Source: Piscinibacter sp. HJYY11
GTDB taxonomy: Bacteria > Pseudomonadota > Gammaproteobacteria > Burkholderiales > Burkholderiaceae_C
Reading direction: 5' to 3'
Assembly (NCBI RefSeq): GCF_016735515.1
Contig: NZ_JAERQZ010000001.1
Coordinates: 3,770,746 to 3,834,745 of the forward strand
Length of the DNA: 64,000 nt
The stretch's first letter is position 1. Every line of letters starts with the position of its first letter. Positions 58,766 to 64,000 of this stretch are shown piece by piece. The notes under the pieces were generated by a model that saw nothing but the letters and a program-made list of their open reading frames with translations, had not been told where the DNA came from and searched no databases. A program made the translations under genes and the position numbers.

Positions 58766-59746
58766 ATGGCAAACGGTGATCACCTCAAGGCACTGCTGCG
58801 CTCCCACGCAGAGGGCGACGATCGCCACTTCTACTCGGTCGCCATGCAGATGGCCGCCCACGAGGCCAAGCAAGGCCACGGCAAGCTCGCCGAAGAGCTG
58901 CGCGAGCTAATCGATGCTGCCAAGTCTCGCCGGCACGGTGCGCCGCTCGAAGGCGCTGCGATCCCCATCACCCGGCCCAAGGGCGAACTCGCCTCCCTTC
59001 TGAGCGTCTCGTACCCGTCGCGACGCTTGTCCGACATGGTGCTGGCGCTGCCGGTGCTCGAGAGCCTGCAGCAGGTCCTGAAGGAACAGCGGCACTTGAG
59101 CAAGCTGCGCAGCCACGGCCTCCACCCCCGCCGCAAGTTGCTACTGGTCGGTCCCTCCGGCACCGGCAAGACGATGACGGCGGCCGCGCTCGCCGGCGAG
59201 CTGGGCATCCCGTTGTTCGTGGTGCGCCTGGACTCGCTGATCACCAAGTTCATGGGCGAGACCGCGGCCAAGCTGCGCCAGGTGTTCGACGCCGTCGCGT
59301 CGACGCGCGGCGTTTATCTGTTCGACGAATTCGATGCCATCGGCAGCCAACGTGGCATGGCCAATGACGTTGGCGAGATCCGCCGCATCCTGAACAGCTT
59401 CCTGCTGATGATCGAGCAGGACGAGTCGAGCAGCGTGATCGTCGCCGCCACCAACCATCCCGACATCCTGGACGAGGCGCTCTTCCGGCGCTTCGACGAT
59501 GTGGTGCAGTACCACGTGCCGTCGGCGGACGAGGTCAAGGCCTTGCTTCGCATGCGTCTGGCCAACTACCTCAAGTCGCCCAAGGCGCTTGCTGAGCTCG
59601 CCGAGGTGGCCACCGGGCTCAGCCATGCCGAAGTCGCCAGGGCCGTCAGCGACGCGATCAAGGAAGCGGTGATGCACGACCAGAAGAATGTCGCAGCCGC
59701 TGCAGTGCAAGACTTCCTCAATCGACGCCGAGTCAGGCGCTATTGA
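58766..59746 (+). CDS. AAA+ ATPase of the subtilase-partner type
   Basis: 326 residues from the ATG at 58766. An N-terminal helical domain with a typical start (MANGDHLKALLRSHAEGDD) precedes a classic AAA module: Walker A GPSGTGKT, Walker B VYLFDEFDAIG, sensor 1 VIVAATNHPD and arginine fingers RRFDDV. Relatives are usually encoded right before an S8 subtilisin-like protease and this pair occurs in mobile and defence-like contexts. Here no protease gene follows; the frame after 59746 is unrelated. An orphan or re-partnered ATPase is inferred. Confidence 0.88.
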   Translation: MANGDHLKALLRSHAEGDDRHFYSVAMQMAAHEAKQGHGKLAEELRELIDAAKSRRHGAPLEGAAIPITRPKGELASLLSVSYPSRRLSDMVLALPVLESLQQVLKEQRHLSKLRSHGLHPRRKLLLVGPSGTGKTMTAAALAGELGIPLFVVRLDSLITKFMGETAAKLRQVFDAVASTRGVYLFDEFDAIGSQRGMANDVGEIRRILNSFLLMIEQDESSSVIVAATNHPDILDEALFRRFDDVVQYHVPSADEVKALLRMRLANYLKSPKALAELAEVATGLSHAEVARAVSDAIKEAVMHDQKNVAAAAVQDFLNRRRVRRY

Positions 59747-59930
59747 GTCACCCGGGGCCGCGATAAGCGTACTGTCGGCCTTTCCGGGCTTCTTGGCTTG
59801 GATAGTTCGGGGGTACGCAAGCCGACTAGCAGCAACCGACCGGCTGCTGGATGCTACGCCTACCCGTGGCCACCTGGGAAGTAGGCCACCGACGAAAGCA
59901 AAACGTGGCGAGAGTTGCGGTCCGGTACCT
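59747..59930. other. Spacer after the AAA+ gene, no gene seen
   Basis: Holds short GC-rich runs and no ORF with coding character or ribosome site. The expected S8 protease partner of the ATPase is missing here. A deletion junction or an element boundary could lie in this stretch, but no repeat marking one was found. Confidence 0.4.
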
Positions 59931-60158
59931 TCAGGCGATGGCCTGCAGCCAAGCGCGCGGCCTGGCGTAGGGCCGCGACCGTTCGTCGCGCATTCGCCTT
60001 CGCGCCTCGGTGTCCAGGTGCCCAGCATCTTCCTCGACTGGTACCCGGTCCAACAGCTCCAATGCCTCAGCCACGATCCGATTCTTTTGGTTGGCCCACA
60101 AGGCGTAGATCCTTCGCCACTGGGCATATGCGCTTCTAGGCCTCGCTGCGTCCTCCAA
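59931..60158 (-). CDS. Possible 75-residue protein or C-terminal gene fragment
   Basis: The minus-strand frame reads naturally (AQWRRIYALWANQKNRIVAE; VPVEEDAGHLDTEARRRMRD) to TGA at 59931-59933. Only a TTG at 60156-60158, inside the end of the kinase gene, offers a start. It could be a coupled small gene or the remnant of a gene truncated by rearrangement. No family recognised. Confidence 0.35.
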   Translation of the reverse strand: MEDAARPRSAYAQWRRIYALWANQKNRIVAEALELLDRVPVEEDAGHLDTEARRRMRDERSRPYARPRAWLQAIA

Positions 60159-62319
60159 GCCGAATTGAAGAAGCAACGGTAAGTGCAGCACTTTCCACCG
60201 TAAGCTGTTTGGGTTGCTGTGACACGGACGCGACGGGCAGCTCAAATGAAAACTCCGCTCCCCGCGCTTTGAAGTCTTGATCAAGCACGTTTCTGAAATG
60301 CAGCTCACCCCCATGCTCTTCAGCGACGGATCGACACAAACTAAGACCAAGTCCCATTCCTTTGCCGCGGTTGCTGTTGAACGGGTTGTAGAGCGGGTGT
60401 CCGAGGCGTTCGAGCACTTCGGCGGGCAACCCGGGACCGCTGTCGCGAATCGTGAAAACGGCTCTGGTTTCAGATGCGGGTGCAACTTCAATGCGCAGCT
60501 TCCTCATTGCTCCGACCGGGTTGGCCCTCATCGCTTGCAACCCGTTCCTTGCAATGTTCAACAGCACCAGTTCAACCATCAGGCGATCGCAACTGACCAC
60601 CAAGCCAGGCACTTCCTGGCTCACATCAACCGTTGCACCACAGTTCTTCGCTTGAAGCTGTATCAATGGCAGCAGGCCTTCCAAGAGAGCGTCGACGACC
60701 ACAGCCTCCCGAACGACCTGGCCCCGACTTACGAAGTTTCTGACGCTTTTCACGACTCGCCCTCCGCGAGCCGCCTGCTCCGCGATATGTCCGAGCAATT
60801 CACGAAGCTCGGGCGGCGTGTCACGATGTTCAGCTGCGAAATGCGCCGCCGCGTCCGCGTACATCGAAATCGAATGAAGCGGCTGGTTGATCTCATGACT
60901 TATCAACGACGCGAGCTCGCCTACCGACGCGAGTTTGGCCGCGGCTTGTAGCCGTTCTTCCTGATGCCGTATTACGGCATCGGCTTCGGCGCGTCTCGCT
61001 GCTTCGGTCTGCAGCGCCTTGGTAGCCTCTTCTTGAGTGGCTAGCAGTTGTCTTTGCTCTCCGAGCAGCTTGCGGGTCGACGCCTCTGCCATCCTGATCC
61101 GATAAGCAAGGGCGAACGAAAAGCAGAGCGCCTCCCAGGTAGCCGCGGCAATGACCCAATAGATCGTGACGAATTCGCCAGGCAGCCCATAGAGAAACTT
61201 CTGCATCACGTATGCAGAACTAACGCTCAGATGGACGGCAAGGCCGAATACGCTGAACCGTGCCGGCGCGAAACCCTGACGCCAACGAATGACGCTCGCA
61301 ATGGTGATAGCGACCAGCGCTGGAGGAATCAAAAGCATCGACGCGGGATAGGCGATTCGGGTGCCGCCCGCCAACGCCAATGCGCCGAGAGCGAGGGATA
61401 TCAATTGAACCCATAACAGACATCGATCCGTGAGGGGAGCATGCGTGTCTAGTTGGAGGAACTTTCGGAAGAACCACATCCCGCCGTGGATGACACCCAC
61501 GTTCAACAGGGTGAAGACGAGCGGGCTTCCCAGATGACCGAGGACGCCGGTCATGATGCCCATCAGCACCGTGAAACAAACGAGGTAGTAGACGTATAGA
61601 AAATATGCGCGGTCACCCGTCGTCGCTAGCAAAAAGACGTTGTAGAGCACGAGCGTTATCAGTGCTCCTAAAAAAATGCCTTTCCAAAAATTGCTCTTGG
61701 CAGTTTGCTGCTGCGCTCCCGTGTCGGACACCCACGACATGTTGGTCTGTAACGGATGTTGACGCTGCTGAAAACGGACGTATACCGTTGTGCCATCCCC
61801 TGATACCGACGGCGTCGGGATCTTGAAGAGCAACAGGCCATTCGACGTCGATGGCGTCGAAGCGCTGGCACTGTCCAGCGCATGGGAGAACCATTGGTCG
61901 GGACCCGTTGGTGTGAAGACCTCTATGCGCCCGATGAGATGCGGTTCCATCAGCAAGTGTGAGACGGCAGGGCGATAGTCGCGAAAATCGATTCGGATCC
62001 GCGCCCAATAAACTGCGTCTCTAAAAGGCGGAGTTCGCAAGGAAGGAAGGAAAACCACCGCTCGACCTGAAGCCACCTCCGAGACCGTCAGGCTGCCCGA
62101 TGGGTCTTCCGCAAAGGTCATGAAGCGCGAGACGCTGACAGGTTGGTCGCCGCTTGGCACAAACGCCGGTATGCCGTTGGGTTCGACGGACGCCAATGCA
62201 TGCAGAGTGACGGCCAGTAGTGCCAGTAGAAGAGCGCTACGCACCCACTGACCGATACACCGCAGGCGCTGCAAAGCACCGTCTCCGCATAGGCGTCCAA
62301 GCCCGTGAGACGCATACAT
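60136..62319 (-). CDS. Sensor histidine kinase with 7TMR-DISM-type sensor
   Basis: 727 residues from the ATG at 62319; the frame is open upstream to 62433 but that would overlap another gene's signals. Signal peptide, periplasmic 7TMR-DISMED2-like beta domain (about residues 50-180), seven transmembrane helices (about 185-400), coiled coil, HisKA with phospho-His in LASLISHEINQPLHSIS, HATPase_c (NIARNGLQAMR; GLGLSLCRSVAEEHGG). It resembles FixL/NtrB-type kinases at its catalytic end. No response regulator gene is adjacent in the window. Lower GC than the core. Confidence 0.88.
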   Translation of the reverse strand: MYASHGLGRLCGDGALQRLRCIGQWVRSALLLALLAVTLHALASVEPNGIPAFVPSGDQPVSVSRFMTFAEDPSGSLTVSEVASGRAVVFLPSLRTPPFRDAVYWARIRIDFRDYRPAVSHLLMEPHLIGRIEVFTPTGPDQWFSHALDSASASTPSTSNGLLLFKIPTPSVSGDGTTVYVRFQQRQHPLQTNMSWVSDTGAQQQTAKSNFWKGIFLGALITLVLYNVFLLATTGDRAYFLYVYYLVCFTVLMGIMTGVLGHLGSPLVFTLLNVGVIHGGMWFFRKFLQLDTHAPLTDRCLLWVQLISLALGALALAGGTRIAYPASMLLIPPALVAITIASVIRWRQGFAPARFSVFGLAVHLSVSSAYVMQKFLYGLPGEFVTIYWVIAAATWEALCFSFALAYRIRMAEASTRKLLGEQRQLLATQEEATKALQTEAARRAEADAVIRHQEERLQAAAKLASVGELASLISHEINQPLHSISMYADAAAHFAAEHRDTPPELRELLGHIAEQAARGGRVVKSVRNFVSRGQVVREAVVVDALLEGLLPLIQLQAKNCGATVDVSQEVPGLVVSCDRLMVELVLLNIARNGLQAMRANPVGAMRKLRIEVAPASETRAVFTIRDSGPGLPAEVLERLGHPLYNPFNSNRGKGMGLGLSLCRSVAEEHGGELHFRNVLDQDFKARGAEFSFELPVASVSQQPKQLTVESAALTVASSIRLGGRSEA

Positions 62320-62372
62320 GAGAAACTTCCCGCCTAGCCAAGGCGCGCGCCGCGGCAGCCCAGGAGTTGGAA

Positions 62373-62600
62373 ATGGTTGTCCCGGCACCGTTTGTCCCCC
62401 GCCCCGATGTGTGGAGCTATGTCTATGCCCCAACGGAAGACGGAAGGAACTTTGCGGTCTTGGTTGGGGGCGATCCGACCCCCATTGTGACCCTGAGATT
62501 TGAAGAGAACGCCAAGAGGATTGTCAGCACGGGCAACTTGACCGGCTATCCAGATATCGCTGCACTAGCAGCTGACGACAAGGGCGAAGTGTGGTGCTAA
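62373..62600 (+). CDS. Unknown 75-residue protein
   Basis: GGAG lies six bases before the ATG at 62373. Beta-rich sequence (VWSYVYAPTEDGRNFAVLVG; IVTLRFEENAKRIVSTGNLT), ending VWC. No motif recognised. It starts divergently from the kinase gene and converges with the ketosynthase gene 8 bp beyond its stop. Confidence 0.6.
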   Translation: MVVPAPFVPRPDVWSYVYAPTEDGRNFAVLVGGDPTPIVTLRFEENAKRIVSTGNLTGYPDIAALAADDKGEVWC

Positions 62601-62608
62601 CGCTTCGG

Positions 62609-63745
62609 TCAGCAAACAGTCAGCAGAGCATGTCCATATGAAAAGCGGGCGCTCTCCGGGACAGTGATCAGAATTTTTTGGCCGGATCGCAACTCTTTGG
62701 TCCGAGCCAGCTCCTCCAGCATCAGGATCATTGATGCGGTTGCCACATTGCCCACATGCGCCAGGTTGGTGAACCACTTCGAAAGTGGAATGCCAATGCC
62801 TTGCTCCTTCAGCTCTGTGCAAAGAGGATTGCGGAACACTTCCGACGAAATGTGCGGCAAGTAGTGATCCACGGTCGCCACATCAAAATCGTGTTTGGCG
62901 GCGGCGTCTTTGAGCGACTTCACTGCAAGTTGAACGATGTGACTTCCGAGCAGACGAGTATCTTGTTTGACCGACATGATCGACTTGCTGAGCCATTCAT
63001 TCGGTTCAAACCTGCAGTAGCCTTGTAGTTCGCCTGCCTCGTCACGTTCACCCGCGACATACATGCACGTCGGCATCTTGTTCGCATATGAGCGAATGTC
63101 TATCCATTCGATCTTGAGCGGCCTGTCACCATGCGCCTTGTTCTCTAGCCGGATGGCTCCCGAACCATCTGAAAGCATCCATCGCAAGAATTCCTTGTCA
63201 AAGGAAAGCAAGGGGTTGTCGCGCAAAGCCAATTCGTTGTCAGCTTCATTCTGGAAGTATTTCGCCAGCATCCAATGCGACAGCATCTCAGAGCCGGAGC
63301 AAATCGCGTTTTCGGTATGGCCACTGGCAATGGAGAGATAGGCCATTTGCAGCGCTTGGATGCTTGCGGCGCATGAACCTGCGAACGAAGCGATCTCCAT
63401 ATCGTCGCCGCCAAGCGCCGCGTGCACCATCGCGGCATGCGACGGGACCAGTTGATCCGGTGAGGCAGTCCCACAAGCGAGCAATTGCAACTTCTGTTGC
63501 GTGAAACGTGCATCGAACAGCAAGCGAATCGATGCTGCGGCCAGTTGGGCATTGCTGTGTGTCGGGGTGCCGCCCTTCTCCAGCGCGTAGTGACGCGTCT
63601 GAATGCCATTGTTCCTGAGTACCACCCGGCGGGCCCGAGATGGCTTGCCGTTGATCATCCCCAGGTAGGCTTCCATCGCCTCATTTTCGACTGGTGCGTT
63701 TGGGAGAAAACGGGAGATGCCGGTGACGTAGACAGCTTTAGACAT
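62609..63745 (-). CDS. Beta-ketoacyl synthase III-like enzyme, StlD/DarB type
   Basis: 378 residues from the ATG at 63743-63745. Thiolase-fold KAS III: catalytic Cys125 in FAGSCAASIQ, His298 in YLPHISSEV, Asn333 in AHVGNVATAS, all intact. The N-terminal motif KPSRARRVVLRNNGIQTRHY is shared with StlD/DarB ketosynthases that join acyl chains to make stilbenes or dialkylresorcinols, which in other bacteria serve as antibiotics or signals. No partner acyltransferase or ACP is in view, so the product is unknown. A palindrome lies just upstream. Confidence 0.88.
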   Translation of the reverse strand: MSKAVYVTGISRFLPNAPVENEAMEAYLGMINGKPSRARRVVLRNNGIQTRHYALEKGGTPTHSNAQLAAASIRLLFDARFTQQKLQLLACGTASPDQLVPSHAAMVHAALGGDDMEIASFAGSCAASIQALQMAYLSIASGHTENAICSGSEMLSHWMLAKYFQNEADNELALRDNPLLSFDKEFLRWMLSDGSGAIRLENKAHGDRPLKIEWIDIRSYANKMPTCMYVAGERDEAGELQGYCRFEPNEWLSKSIMSVKQDTRLLGSHIVQLAVKSLKDAAAKHDFDVATVDHYLPHISSEVFRNPLCTELKEQGIGIPLSKWFTNLAHVGNVATASMILMLEELARTKELRSGQKILITVPESARFSYGHALLTVC

Positions 63746-63749
63746 GCCG

Positions 63750-63766
63750 TAATTGTTTCGCAATTA
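63750..63766. promoter_or_regulatory. Palindrome upstream of the ketosynthase gene
   Basis: TAATTG-TTTCG-CAATTA: perfect 6-bp arms, 5-bp centre, ending 5 bp upstream of the ketosynthase ATG. A candidate repressor or activator site. Confidence 0.45.
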
Positions 63767-64000
63767 GTGGCCGCTGGCTTACCGAAACCAGGGGAGAAGG
63801 CAGTCTGGCGTGACGAAAGTCGCTGTCGGGAAGGGATGGCGGCATCTGAAGCGGCCCCGCATCCAAATGGGCACTGATCTGTGCGCAACTCCGTTGCTGT
63901 CCAAGCGACGAGCCCATAGAGCTTGGCCTTTCGGTTGCTGGCTTTGGGGTTGAGGATCGCGCGCTTGGGTGCGTTGGCGACCCACCGGAGCGACTCAGGC
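63767..64000. other. Window end, no gene assigned
   Basis: A minus-strand frame reads LRWVANAPKRAILNPKASNR near the edge with some protein-like character, but no start, motif or family can be tied to it within the window. It could be the end of a gene that begins beyond base 64000. Confidence 0.3.

Noticed and set aside
46000..64000. CRISPR array or Cas genes linked to the Tn7-like module
   Set aside because: No regularly spaced direct repeats and no Cas-like ORFs were seen; the two TniQ genes are not accompanied by Cascade components.

Overview
The window is a high-GC (mid-60s % by eye over the first 45 kb) bacterial chromosome segment. Its gene content (YceI/cytochrome b561 pair, fused indolepyruvate ferredoxin oxidoreductase with a divergent Lrp regulator, Liv-type ABC operon with IclR, cyanate ABC operon with cynS, mltA-cysE-apaG-rpe) points to a betaproteobacterium of the order Burkholderiales. 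The species cannot be named from sequence alone. No rRNA, tRNA or CRISPR array was found.

Core region, 1-45.8 kb. In order: a cut-off yceI, a hybrid sensor kinase, and a cybB-yceI-yceI cluster. Then an iclR-livG-livF-livK-livH-livM uptake operon, interrupted between livG and livF by a 0.3-kb block of nested inverted repeats, followed by DUF2164, GFA, TauE/SafE and racemase-like genes. Next come tesB, pldA, the large indolepyruvate oxidoreductase with its Lrp regulator, and a diguanylate-cyclase-like protein whose GGDEF box is destroyed. A perfect sigma-54 promoter precedes a PAS-kinase/LuxR-regulator pair. After NhaR-like/TerC, a BI-1 protein, hydrolase, Lrp, aldo/keto reductase, L,D-transpeptidase and thioredoxin there is a Cpx-like block (DM13 protein, CpxP/Spy protein, methyltransferase, response regulator, kinase). 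Ku, a MerR-TPR protein, a VanX-like dipeptidase and an SGNH hydrolase follow, then the cyanate operon, an intact diguanylate cyclase, a globin whose frame runs on through antisense mltA, mltA, cysE, apaG and rpe.

Accessory region, 45.8-64 kb. Base composition drops and becomes uneven immediately after rpe. A Tn7-like transposition module lies here. On the minus strand tnsA, tnsB, a 114-codon gene of unknown function, tnsC and tniQ are linked by ATGA overlaps or an 8-bp gap. A second TniQ/TnsD-type gene converges on them from the rpe side and probably carries an N-terminal frameshift. TnsB has a complete DDE triad and TnsC has intact Walker motifs, but TnsA appears to have lost two of its three catalytic residues. 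Upstream of tnsA are a gene split by a -1 frameshift signal or lesion, a BcepMu gp16-type DNA-binding protein and two XRE regulators with palindromic operators. Farther right are an unknown gene, a lipoprotein, a three-gene cluster (74-residue protein, MbcA/Xre-type antitoxin-like protein, AAA+ ATPase of the kind usually paired with a subtilase, which is absent), a 7TM histidine kinase and a StlD/DarB-type ketosynthase. The element's right end could not be fixed; the flanking genes may be cargo or a separate island.

The most novel signals are the transposition module with its apparently inactive TnsA and extra operon gene, the frameshift signal upstream of it, the antitoxin-like/AAA+ cluster, and the livG-livF repeat block flanked by a 10-bp direct repeat.
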